A stretch of 64,000 bases of DNA from NCBI RefSeq assembly GCF_019175385.1, contig NC_083345.1, positions 112,144,480-112,208,479 of the forward strand, given 5' to 3'. The position numbers and the translations under genes were made by a program. Numbering within the stretch: the first letter of the stretch is position 1; each line of letters opens with the position of its first letter. The notes below the pieces were generated by a model. That model was not told the origin of the DNA. It ran no database searches and saw nothing but the letters and a program-made list of their open reading frames with translations. This document shows, piece by piece, positions 49,622 through 60,379 of the stretch. Source of the DNA: Lycium barbarum (Eukaryota; Streptophyta; Magnoliopsida; Solanales; Solanaceae).

Positions 49622-52600
49622 ATGAGTGAGTTTGTATTAGTAACATTGAGATGGTATCATGGTGGGATTTTGGATGTCAGTAGTGGGCAACCAAAGTATG
49701 AGGGTGGACAAATAACAGAGTTTTTGGATATTGATGTGGATAGGATGTCTTTTTTTGAACTAAGGTATTATATTAAAGAACTAGGGTATACTACAAGTTG
49801 TTCATTTTGTGTTAGGAGACCTAATAGTGACAGTGTTGTAGAAATCCAAACTGATAGGGACATTATGGAAATTTCACAAAGTTTTGAAAATGGGGATACT
49901 ATTGAAATCTATGTCTGTCACATGGTTGATAATTTAGATAATGTAGATGGTCCCATTGCTTTGCTGGAATACACTAGCCCCAATGAGGAATCTTTGGGTG
50001 CTTTTAATGAAGAAAGCGATGGGGGTATCCAAGAAGGGGATGAGTTTGCTTTTAATAAAGAACCAGCAGCTACTGAAACTGCAGCACCTGCTGAACTAGT
50101 AGCTGCTGAAACTGCTGCTTCTGAAAACCCATTAAGTAGTGAATTTCCTATTCTTGAATCTGACCAGTCCACTATTGATAGTTCTGAGTCTGACCAAGCT
50201 GAACTATTTAATGAACATGATGCTGAACATGAAAGTGATGATGTTCATGAAGAGTGCATAAATTTGAGGGATGAAAGGAGGTCATATCAAAGGAGGAAAA
50301 GAAGAGAAAGGATACCAAATGACCCTGGAGAAATTCTTGTTGGTGAAATTGGTCCAGATCTGGGCTTTGATGAAACTGCTACTCCTGACACAAGCTTGAA
50401 AGGTAAGGTTGCGGGGGATGAGCCAGTGTATGTCAGTTCTGATGCATATAGTGTTGAATCAGATACAGATGATGAGTCAGGGTCTAAGAGGGCTAGGAGA
50501 AGGATAATTTTTGACAAAACTGTTGAAAAAGTGATGTGGGAGTTGGGGATGGTTTTTGAGGATGTAAATGAGTTTAGGGATGCTGTTACAAAATATGCAT
50601 TCAAAGGGGTGTGCAGTTAGAGAAATTTGTCAATGAACCCAAAAAGGTTAGGGTGAGGTGTAGGGATGGCTGCCCATGGCTGCTATATGCAAGTCTTGAC
50701 AAGAAGACTAATGATTTCATGATCAAAACCTACAATCCTAAACATAGGTGTGTCAAGACTACTAGAAATTACATGTGCAATGCTAAGTTCTTGTCTAAGC
50801 ATTACAAGAATAGAATTACAGAACAACCAAACATTAGGATTTTCAAGTTTCAGCAGTTGATTAGGGAAGAACTTAACATACATGTTGGAAAAACCACTGC
50901 CAGGAGAGCTAGAGCTAAAGTACTCTAAGAAATCATGGGTGATCATGTGTTAGAGTTTGGAAGAATATTTGACTATAGGGATGAAATGTTGAGGACTAAT
51001 CCTGGGAGTACTTGTGTTGTTAAGGTTGATGACTCTGGTGAAAGTGGTAGGTTGGTGTTTGAAATTTTTTATATTTGCTTTGATGCTTTGAAAAAATGCT
51101 TTTTAGGTGGCTGTAGGAAATGTATTGGTTTGGATGGTTGTTTCTTAAAGGGAATAACCAAAGGACAGTTATTGGCTGTTGTTGCTAAAGATGCTAATAA
51201 TCAAATGTTGCCTATTTCTTGGGCTATAGTGGAATATAAGAATAAGAACACTTGGACATGGTTTTTGAAATTGTTGATAGCTGATTTGGGAATGGGAGAT
51301 GGCAGCAACTACACAGTGATATCAGACATGCAAAAGGTATGACAATCACTTTTTTTTCTTCATTTAGTTTTTGTCCATTCATATATATCTGTTTCTCAAA
51401 ATTGTAGGGGCTTCAATCAACTATGCAAGAATTGTTACCACTGTTGGAGCACAGGATGTGTGCAAGACACATCCTAGCCAACTGGGCAAAAGGATGGAGA
51501 GGTCTTCAAAGAAGGAACCAATTCTGGAAGTGTGCAAAAAGCACCTTTGAAGGAGAGATGAAGATAAATCTGGACAAAATGAAACAACTTGGTACTGCCA
51601 AGGATAGTAAGGATATTGTTGCAGATTTACTGTACTACCCACCTGAAACTTGGTGTAAACTGTACTTTAGAACTGACATTAAGTGTGATAGTGTGGACAA
51701 TAATATGTTTGAGAGCTTCAATGCCTGGATTTTAAGACCAAGGCATAAAACCATTATCACTATGCTTGAAGAGATTAGAGTGAAGGTAATGACTAGAATC
51801 GGTCAGTTGAGTCAATTTCCGAAAACATTGTTAACCAATATATCTCCAATGGCACTGAGGGTACTAAAAATCAACATAAAGAAGTCAATGGAATGTAATA
51901 TTGATTTCAATGGTGAGAGAGGGTTTGAAATTAGTGATGGGCCATATCAACATACTGTTGATTTGAGAAATAGAACTTGCAGTTGTAGGGCCTGGATGCT
52001 CAAGGGAATACCATGTCAACATGCCCTTACTGCCAAATTATATAAGAAGTATGAACCCATTGAGTTTGTTGATAGCTGCTACAGTAAGGAGGCCTACTTG
52101 AGGACTTATTGTCATTTTCTTCAACCAGTCACCAATATGAAAATGTGGCCTGAGTCCAATAACCCCTATGTTGCACCACCAGTTGTAAAGCCTATGTCAG
52201 GCAGACCAAAGAAGGTGAGGAGAAGAGAAGCAACTGAGTCAAAAAGATATGGTAAGTTGTCAAGAAAAGGAGTTGACATGACTTGCAGCATTTGTCATGG
52301 TAAAAACCATAATAAAAGAGGCTGTCCTTTGAAGGTATGAGCTTTTAAAGTAACCTCTATTTTTTATACTCTTTGTAGTAATGGTTTTGATTTGACACTA
52401 CTGTTTTTGGTAGGATTCTGGTAGAACAAGTTATGGTAATGGACCAGATATTGTTGCAGATATTGCTGCAGCATCTCAAGCAAGCTTTGCTTAATCAAGT
52501 GTTGCACCTGCAAGAGCTAGGGGAAGGCCAAGAAAGACTTCTCAAGCACCAACAACAGCAAAAGCTAGGGGAAGGCCAAGGAAAAATCCATTAACTTCTG

Positions 52601-53420
52601 ATGCACCAACAAGAGCAAGTGCAAGGCCAAGGAGTACTTCTGAAGCACCACCAACAGCAAGTGCAAGGCCCAGAAGTACTTCTCAAGCACCAACAACAGC
52701 AAGTGCAGGGCCCAGAAGTACTTCTCAAGCACCAACAACAGCAAGTGCAAGGCCCAGAAGTACTTCTCAAGCACCAACAACAGCAAGTGCAGGGCCCAGA
52801 AGTACTTCTGAAGCACCAACAACAACAAGTGCAAGGCCCAGAAGTACTTCTCAAGCACCAACAAGAGGTATGGGAACAAGGAGGACAACCATTACTGCTA
52901 AATGGTTTGAAAATGCAACAAGTTATGTCGCACCTGTTGCAGCCAATGCACCTGTCCAACCTGTTGCTTCTCAGTCTAATGTGAGTAGGGGAAGACCAAG
53001 AAAAACCTCTCAATCTTCTAGTGCTGCACCTGTTGCAGCCAATGCACTTGATCAACCTGCTGCTTCTCAGTCTAATATGAGGAGGGGAAGACCAAGAAAA
53101 ACCTCTCAAACTACCCTTTACAAAAGGCCTAGGACTGTTGGAATGGGTGTATTTGTGGCAGAAAATGGATTTACAACATACAATGTAAGAGCTGAAATAT
53201 TTGTTGGAATGGGTATATTTGTTGCAACTGAGTTTACTAACTATAAACAATTATTTTGCTTTGTCTACAGCATGGCTTGCCAAGTAGTAGGATAATTGAT
53301 GCTGCTCCAACAAAGCATATAAGGTCAGCTGATGTTACTGGGGACCTTGGTCACAAAGCAAGGAATGGAGTGAGGTGGAAGGGCAAAGCATCAATACATC
53401 AAGCCAGCTTGAACAGATGA
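49622..53420 (+). pseudogene. MuDR-family transposase, recently inactivated
   Basis: Exons: 49622-51336, 51408-52334, 52414-53184 and 53271-53420, with GT-AG introns. Domains in order: a PB1-like N-terminus (FVLVTLRWYHGGILDV), an Ala/Glu/Asp-rich linker, the MuDR DNA-binding region (NEFRDAVTKYAFK, then GVQLEKFVN), and the MULE DDE core (IGLDGCFLKG with the first Asp, VISDMQKGL with the second, MFESFNAWILRPRHK with the Glu). A SWIM zinc finger CSCRAWMLKGIPCQH, a knuckle CSICHGKNHNKRGC, and a tail with RGRPRK AT-hook motifs and 14-residue repeats follow. Lesions: a one-base loss near 50604 (YAFK to GVQL), a TAA at 50926-50928 in the same frame, and a TAA at 52492-52494. All else is open. A CAG acceptor just before the ATG suggests a 5' UTR intron. 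Role: element transposition, in the nucleus. Confidence 0.9.
52504..52866 (+). repeat. 42-bp tandem repeat in the transposase tail
   Basis: About eight units of 42 bp encode a 14-residue repeat, consensus APTTASARPRSTSQ. The first unit is APARARGRPRKTSQ with an AT-hook core. Later units replace RGRPRK with SARPRS or SAGPRS. Long minus-strand frames here are artefacts. Confidence 0.9.
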
Positions 53421-54038
53421 GGGTAAAGAAAAGGAAAAAAGTGACAGCAACCCAGAACTCGCAGACAAAGGATCCATGGAAGTAGTGTTAATATGTTGGT
53501 ACAAGTTAATGTAGTTGACAGTTTTTGCAGTTCATAAACAAACTAAAGTAGCTGTGGTTTAGATGTTTGTTTTGTGACATTATGCTACTGCACTACTTTT
53601 GTACAAACTTATATTGGTGCAATTGTTTATATATAGCAAGGTTTGTTTCTATTATTAAGTCCTGTCTCTTTCAGCAGTTTATGTCCAGAATGTCTGTTTC
53701 TATTTGACATTGTTGGTGAACATTTTTAATGTCCAGAATGTGGAACCTATGTTCCAACAGATCTGGTCTTTTTGAAAGTGCAGTTTATGGACCAAGTGAA
53801 ATCTGGTCATGCATTTGAACTACATTAATGTTGCTTACCAAATCTGGTCAAGCATTTTGAACGAAATTATTGTTGCTCACTAATTGTGGTCAAGCTTTTG
53901 ACCGGATTTAAAGGTGATCAACAACAGCTAAGGTGGTTGGGGGTTAAGTAGTGGGGAATTTATTGCAATACACATTATAAATATAGGCTTTCACTCACAC
54001 TCTAATACCATGAAATAGCATTCTACACAGCCTCTAAC
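53421..54038 (+). other. Transposase 3' region and B3-gene promoter region
   Basis: No frame is supported. A TATAAATA box lies at about 53977-53984, some 55 bp before the B3 start codon, and it would serve that gene. Confidence 0.45.
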
Positions 54039-54507
54039 ATGAGCCTTAATTTGAAAATGGTAGCTTATTTTGAGAAAAAATTGACCAAATCATACGTCGG
54101 CAAGGATGATTTTGTAAGTATTCATCTAATTTATTTGTTATTTTCAATTGTTATTTTAGTTTTAGTAATCACATGTTTTTCCGCAGATCCTTCCAGGTAG
54201 CATTCTTGAATTTCTCCCAGACAATGACCGTGAAGCTGTTGTAATTTCTGAAAGAGGTGCATACTTAATGAAATACAAAGTTGGTGCTCATACGCGGCTC
54301 TATCAAGGATGGAAAGAATTTATAGATGCTAACGGATTCAGGACAGGGGATGTATTGTGTTTCAAGGCCTGTGACGCTGCTAGGGACCGGATACACTTCC
54401 TTGTTGAAAAAAAAACAGGAGATCATAGAAATAGATTAGATTGGTCTCCGTGTTTTCAATTTAAGCAAGGTTTATGTTGGAGCACATGTAACACCTTTTC
54501 TTTCTAA
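54039..54507 (+). CDS. B3 DNA-binding domain protein carried by the MULE
   Basis: Two exons (54039-54113 and 54187-54507, GT-AG, phase 0) give 131 aa. The product is essentially one B3 domain: FEKKLTKSYVGKDDFILPGS at the start, a strand VVISERGAYLMKYKV, then YQGWKEFIDANGFRTGDVLC (the characteristic GWKxFxxxNxLxxGD motif of plant B3 domains) and IHFLVEK. The last 30 residues, Cys/Phe-rich, have no known similarity and may be run-on. B3 domains bind DNA in plant transcription factors. Here the gene lies inside a transposon, between transposase and the antisense GRF gene, so it may be a captured host gene or an accessory gene of the element. No lesions are seen. Confidence 0.72.
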
Positions 54508-54726
54508 ATTAAAGGGATTTCATTCATCAATTTCGAACTTACATTAAACCCAAAACAAAAGAAAACTAGAAAGGATTTCCTAACATACATTAACCAGAAG
54601 ACAAGAGAAAAGGGAAAAGTAGTTCCTAACTAACATTAACCACAACACAAAAGACATTTTCCCAAGCACTGCCTACCTAAAATCAAGCACAAAACTAAAC
54701 CCAGAACTTCAAAAATACAACAAACA

Positions 54727-55314
54727 CTAAGGCAATTGGTCATGACAAGTTGAACCATTTCCTCGCATTAACCAACTGATCCAACTAGCAAAACAAAACA
54801 AGATACAAAATGTGAAAATCAAATTAGAGCTAAAGTTGTTGATCCCCTTCTTTTTCGATTTTATCTCTTTTACATTTTCAATTTCGCCCAGATTAATCAC
54901 ACTTGATTGTTCTTCCATCTCCTTCATTTTCATATGACTTGAGACAGATTGTTCTTCCATTTCAATCTCTTTCAACATCTCGGCAATTTCGGAACTTCCA
55001 TATCCTTCTTCCATCTCCTTAATTTTCTTCTCTTTTGAAGCTAATTCTCCATGCATCTCCTTCATTTTGTTGACCAACTTTGGAATAATGTATTTCGATC
55101 TTTCATCAACTTTGGAAAGATCCCTCCATCGAAAAAATTTACACTTCTTCGAACCATAGTAGGGGCAAGACCAATATCTTCTTCCGGGATTGTTGTCGGA
55201 CCAAGAAGTCTTCAATGGGAGCAACACACCATGACTGCATCGCACCTCCGCATTCAACATTGGATCTTCATTGTCCATACAAAGCTTATTCAAATCCAAT
55301 CTTGTTTCTTCCAT
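54727..55314 (-). CDS. GRF-type zinc-finger protein with coiled coil and C-terminal membrane segment
   Basis: Intact 195-aa frame on the minus strand, start at 55314. Residues 20-65 form a GRF zinc finger: EVRCSHGVLL, then NPGRRYWSCPYYG and KKCKFFRW, with the expected Cys/His ligands and the GRxYWxCP core. Residues 70-155 are highly charged with EEM/KEME repeats and should form a coiled coil. Residues 164-184 (SNLIFTFCILFCFASWISWL) are hydrophobic and probably a membrane anchor. This architecture is frequent in plant MULE-associated genes. Its biochemical role is not known. It ends 282 bp before the right terminal repeat starts, and it faces the transposase and the B3 gene. No lesions are seen. 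Confidence 0.8.
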   Translation of the reverse strand: MEETRLDLNKLCMDNEDPMLNAEVRCSHGVLLPLKTSWSDNNPGRRYWSCPYYGSKKCKFFRWRDLSKVDERSKYIIPKLVNKMKEMHGELASKEKKIKEMEEGYGSSEIAEMLKEIEMEEQSVSSHMKMKEMEEQSSVINLGEIENVKEIKSKKKGINNFSSNLIFTFCILFCFASWISWLMRGNGSTCHDQLP

Positions 55315-55595
55315 AGCTAACCCGAATTTTTAATCAGAAATTTGGGGAAAGAAATTGTAAGAATCCAATCTTGGGTAAGAATTGAAACATAAAGAGAAGA
55401 AATTTACCACAAAATTTGGGGAAGAAATCAATGTGGAAGAAGAGATGATCTAGCCGTTTGAGGGGTTTTGATTTTGGATTTGGGGAATTAAAATCGTTAT
55501 TTGGACGGCCATGTGGCAAATATACACTGGTCCATATCATTTTTATCATCTCTTACGCGCTGAAGGAGAGCAGCTTCACTTGCTAGTCCAGGTCA

Positions 55596-55717
55596 CCGGT
55601 TGAAAGCGTAAATAATACACAAAAAATAAGTCCAGAGGGGTCATAGGACCCCCTTAAAGTTGAGGTGTGTTATGGCAATTTTGGCCATAGTTTGAGTGTG
55701 TTTTGAATACTTTTCCC
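55596..55717 (-). repeat. MULE right terminal inverted repeat
   Basis: Reverse complement of the left repeat. It ends CTTTTCCC before the 9-bp target duplication. Confidence 0.92.
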
Positions 55718-55789
55718 TAGTTACTAAGGTAGTATTAGCCGTTAGTGACTAAGTAGAGGATTAGTTAGTTAAACTAATTGAGATAATGA

Positions 55790-56141
55790 TCAAAAACACA
55801 CCTCAAGTATCACTTTTTTTTAGTTTCCTACCTGAACTATCAAGTGTGAGAGTTTCCTACCTGAACTATCACCAACTAGTTTGCAAAACACACCTCAACT
55901 ATCAGTTGGTCACTTTTCCTACATGAACTATCACCAACTAGTTTGCAAAAAACACCTCACTAAAAGTGAACAAAGGTGTGTTTTGCAAACTAGTTGCTGA
56001 TAGTTTAGGTAGGAAAAGTGAACTACTGATAGTTGAGGTGTGTTTTGCAAACTAGTTGTGATAGTTTAGGTAGGAAACTCTCACAACTGATAATTCATGA
56101 AGGAAACTCAAAAAGAGGCGATACTTGAGGTGTGTTTTTGA
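55790..56141. mobile_element. Foldback MITE (352 bp)
   Basis: Both halves are built from the same phrases in opposite orientation: AACACACCTCAAGTATC at the left end and its complement at the right, with internal AACTAGTTTGCAAAACACAC and TTTCCTACCTGAACTATCA in multiple inverted copies. It could form a long hairpin. The phrase AACACACCTCAA also occurs in the MULE terminal repeats. The target duplication is not clear. Confidence 0.75.
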
Positions 56142-56292
56142 CGCTTAACTCTAAACTAATTCTATTCTCTAACCATATATATAGAGCCTTGTTGCCATTC
56201 AACACAAGTTTGATAATATGAAAATATCATCTTCTCTCTAAATTCTCATCTTGTTCTTGGATTCACCATTGATGAATCCTCATCATTCTTTA

Positions 56293-58920
56293 TGGTGTCG
56301 GAGCACAGCTGATTGAATCAGCAGATATGATCCAAAATTTAGTCAAGATCTTGACAAATTCTTATTGTTAAATTCAATTCAATTATGAGAATATTCTAGG
56401 GTTACGATTGTAATCACAATTCACAATACATTCAAATTGCAACTACCGTTCACACAGTGAATCAATTCTACTCATTTACGGTTGAATTCTGAATCTGTTT
56501 GATAGATTTGAGTCTTATTGTCAAGTTCTGAAGATAAGGCGATAAACAACAATGCAATCAATGTCTCAAATGCGACAAATAGTTCATAAAGTACTACTGC
56601 AATTCCTGCAACCAATACACAAGCAATGGATCATAATAATCCACTATATTTGGCATCAACTTATGTGAGTGATGCTATCATCAACAAGTAGGATCTTTGA
56701 TTATAGAGACAAGCAGAGAAGGATAGACCCAAGTGCACACAATGTTGTGGCTAAAGGGGAGTGGAACTCTCAGAACCTGTCTCAAATGTATGGTTATCGG
56801 CAACATGGTCAAGGAAGCAATAACTACAATGTGCAATAAGTTCAACCAACAACCACCACTGCTGGTGTACCCAACACAAATGCATGGAATATTGTTTTAC
56901 CTCCTAAGTTCATTCAGGAACAGTATGAAAAAATTTGCAGGATGGTTGAATAGAATCAAGGCAATAATATCTCCACTAATTTAGTGAATATGTCAGGTAA
57001 CATTAGTGCTCCAGTTGTAACAAATAATCCTCCTCCATGTTGGATTATTGACACAGGGGCTACTAATCACATGGCTTCATATGTTTAGTTTCTAAATAAT
57101 AATACTATCTCAAAAATTGACAATCCAAGAAAAGTGTTTTTACCTAATGGGGATATATCACATGTTGCTCATACTGGTACAAGTGATATATCAACCAGAA
57201 GCACTTTACAAAATGTTTTAAATGTGCCTCAATTTAAGTACAACTTACTTTCAGTATCAAAAGCAACTAGACAATTACAATGTTTAGCTAGATTTTTTTC
57301 CTGACTTTTGTGTGTTTCAGGATCTCTACAATGGGCAGGTGAAGGAGATTGATAGAGAATGGGATGGTTTATACTTTCTAGTCAATCAAAGACTACTGGA
57401 AAGTAGAAAAACTGGAGCTAGAATTCATATATCTGCTAATAATGCAACTATATCAACTACAATAAGGCTGAATAAAGGGGAGATCGACACTTGGCATAGA
57501 AGGCCTGAGGCTTGGCATGCTCCATCCAATACCTTGCACAAGTTGTTCCCTAGGCAAAGATCTCATAAATTTGAAATAATGAATGATGTACTGTTTGCCC
57601 TAAAGTTAGACAAACTAGATTGTCTTTTCCTATTAGTTCATCTATTAGTACTAAGTTATTTGAATTGATTCATATGGATTTGTGGGGACCTTATTAGGTT
57701 GCTACTTGTGATGGTTACAAATCATTCTTAACTATTGTGGATGAATTTCTAGAATGACATGGATATTTCAACTGAAACTCAAATATGATGTTATTATTGT
57801 TCTTCAGACAGTTTCTTATTTCTGTTAAGACTCAATTTGATACTTGTGTAAAAACTGTGAGAACAGACAATGGAACTGAGTTCATAAACTCATTATGTAG
57901 TGACTTATTTAACAGTTTAGGTATTATATATCAGACATCATGTCCTTGTATACCTCAACAAAAATGGCATAGCTAAAAGAAAATACAAACATATTCTAGA
58001 AATTACAAGAGAAGATTTCAGGCTAATATTCCATTGAGTTTTGGGGTCATTGTGTTAAAGCTGTAACTTATTTGATAAATAGAATTCCATCTACTGTGAT
58101 AGGGAACATATCTCCATATTTAAAGTTACATGGAAGGAAATCTTCACTCTCACACGTGAGAATTCCAAGGTATTTGTGCCATGCAAAAATAGTTAAAGAA
58201 AATGGCAAACTTATGCCCAGAACCAAATAAATAGTGCATACGAGATATTCTGAAATCCAAAAGTAATATATACGCTATGAAATTACTCATAAAGTGCTTT
58301 TTTTTTGTTAATAGGGATGTTACTTTCAGAGAAGATATATTCCCATTTAAATGGTCTGAATCTCAGCAGTCACCAAATATGTTTACAACTCCTAATCACG
58401 GTTTCACAAATGAAGAACCAAGAACAAGTGGAGCTTAGATATATGATTTGTTACCTAATCTGCATAATATACAACAATAGCAACAAGATGCAGCTCAACA
58501 AGCACCTCATATATCTCCAAAAGAACAACCAGAACATGTTATAGCACATCAACCAGTAGTGCAAAATCATACACTAGTAGTACAACATACAACAAATACA
58601 AGAAAATCCACTAGAGGAAAACATCCTCCTTGATGGATGAAGGATTTCATGTATTTGAATGTTCATGATAATATGTCTTATGCTTTATCTAAATACATAT
58701 CCTATGAGAAATTATCACCAGAATACCAAAGTTATCTTGTAGCCTTCTCTAATATTGTTGAACCTACTTGCTATGCAGAAGCAGGTAAGGAGCCAAGATG
58801 GGTTGATACAATGCAAGCTGAGATAGAAGCATTAGAAAACAACTAAACATGGCAAGCGGTTCCTTTTCCATAAGGCAAGAAACCAATTGGCTGCAAGTGT
58901 GTAGCACATCATACCTTTAA
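56293..58920 (+). pseudogene. Decayed Ty1/copia retrotransposon (gag-pol)
   Basis: A primer-site-like TGGTGTCGGAGCA lies at 56293-56305. Following frames give gag remnants, PPPCWIIDTGATNHMASYV (copia protease), LPNGDISHVAHTGTSDI and FKYNLLSVSKATRQL (gag-pre-integrase), and DTWHRRPEAWHAPSN. Next come VRTDNGTEFINSLCSDLF and SCPCIPQQKWHS (integrase DDE region), then VTFREDIFPFKW. The reverse transcriptase start, CYAEAGKEPRWVDTMQAEIE, is truncated at about 58915. Stops and frameshifts are frequent. No 3' LTR is seen. Confidence 0.85.
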
Positions 58921-58966
58921 CATAAGCCTTGACCATGATTTTAGACTTAGAAAATCATATAGAGAA

Positions 58967-60379
58967 TGTTAGAATTGGAAAATTCTCTACAGTTATCAGA
59001 TGAGGATTTACGTCTCAGATTACGGACCGTAATTCATTATACAACCCGTATTTAAAATCGTAAAATGCCATCCAAATTCATTATACATTATGGAATTTTT
59101 CTTGGGGAATTATATTGTTAATTACAAACCGTAATCTGGTTTACGGCCCGTAATTCAGATCGTATTTGAGGAGGGAAGTAAGGCGGTGTTTCTATTTTTT
59201 TGGAACATGATTAATTACGGTCCATAATACGGACCATAATTTGGGATACAGACCGTATTTTGGTTCGTATTTCCCAACCCGCACCAGAACCTATAAATAC
59301 CTAGTTAAGTTTTTCTTTTTATTTTTACAAGTCCCTGAACTCTAGAACGACCTGCTCTCCTCCTCCACTATCAAGAACACTAAGGTAAGCTATCCTAACT
59401 TATTCCAAGTGGATTAAATCATATGCTCATCTAACCTAATTAGGGAAACATTGTTCTTAACCCAAGATTTTCAAGAAAACCCACCTAATGGTTCAAGACT
59501 TAGACTTTTGGGATTCTTCTCAATTTCAGACCAGTAGCTATAAGATTTAGAGCATATACAGGTATGTTAGGCTAACCATCTACGTTAGGGAACGTTTATG
59601 ATTCTTCATACGCCTCATTCTACATGCTTATTAGTAATCTGAATCAGAATGCAATTTAGCCCTAGTTTCTTGAATAGTTGTAGAACCCCTATCTTTTAGG
59701 GTTATAGTTTCATAATTCGTTCATGGTGATCACTTTGAATATCATGAACTCAGTACGTAATTATGATAGACTTGTGTATTGACATCACACGAGTCTCAGT
59801 CAGTATATAATCAGTTATTTGTTTAAGTTGCAAAATCAGAAACAGTTATCATGCTATCAGCTACAGCCAATCACAGTCTTGTAAATTATTTAATGTTGAA
59901 CACCTGTATCTGTATTTTTGGGCCTTAGGCCATAGTTTATGCATAAGTATTGCTTGGGCTTGAGGCCACAGTTTTGTGCACATTATTTGGGCCCTAGGAC
60001 ACAGTTATATTTACAGTTTTACGGGTGATTCTTCATTCAGAACAAAGAGTACTTCAGACTCTTGCTTTCCTGTCTAGTTCAGTTTCAGTTTCAGTACTTA
60101 TATTCTTTCTTTCAGTTGCTTTACATACTAGTACAATTCAAATGTGTTGATGTCCCTTTTATTACTTAGGGGCCTGCATCTCGCGATGCAAGCAATGATA
60201 TACAGGTTGACGATCTAGCTAGCTAGGACCCGCTCATATCAGCTATTGGTGAGCCCTAGTTCCTCCGGGGTGTTATCCTACTTCAATCTTCTCAACAGTT
60301 AGACAGTTATCTTTAGACGCTTCATAGATATAGTCTAGTTAGTCAGTTATTAGAAGACTTTATCTTTTAACCTGCGAGT
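58967..60379 (+). repeat. LTR-like sequence with palindromes and TATA box
   Basis: Palindromes ATTACGGACCGTAAT (59019-59033) and TTACGGCCCGTAA (59141-59153), and related words to 59270, precede TATAAATA at 59292-59299. A TGCATC-TCGC-GATGCA stem lies at 60175-60190, followed by ATACAGGTTGA. This matches the order of landmarks in the LTR at 4139-6707. Neither terminus is firmly placed. Confidence 0.65.

Larger units (their letters stand above)
48840..55717 (+). mobile_element. Complete Mutator-like element (MULE) with three genes
   Basis: The terminal inverted repeats are 122 bp (48840-48961 and 55596-55717), beginning GGGAAAAGTATTCAAAACAC, with few mismatches. The 9-bp flanks are TAGTTATTA (48831-48839) and TAGTTACTA (55718-55726), differing by one base. 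Inside are a MuDR-type transposase (plus), a B3-domain gene (plus) and a GRF zinc-finger gene (minus). The size of 6.88 kb fits an autonomous MULE. Its transposase is now broken. Confidence 0.92.

Noticed and set aside
52565..53250. Long minus-strand frames of 107 and 219 codons with a Cys/Trp/Ser repeat
   Set aside because: They are the complement of the 42-bp repeat in the transposase tail. The plus-strand reading continues the transposase with AT-hook motifs and proper splice sites.
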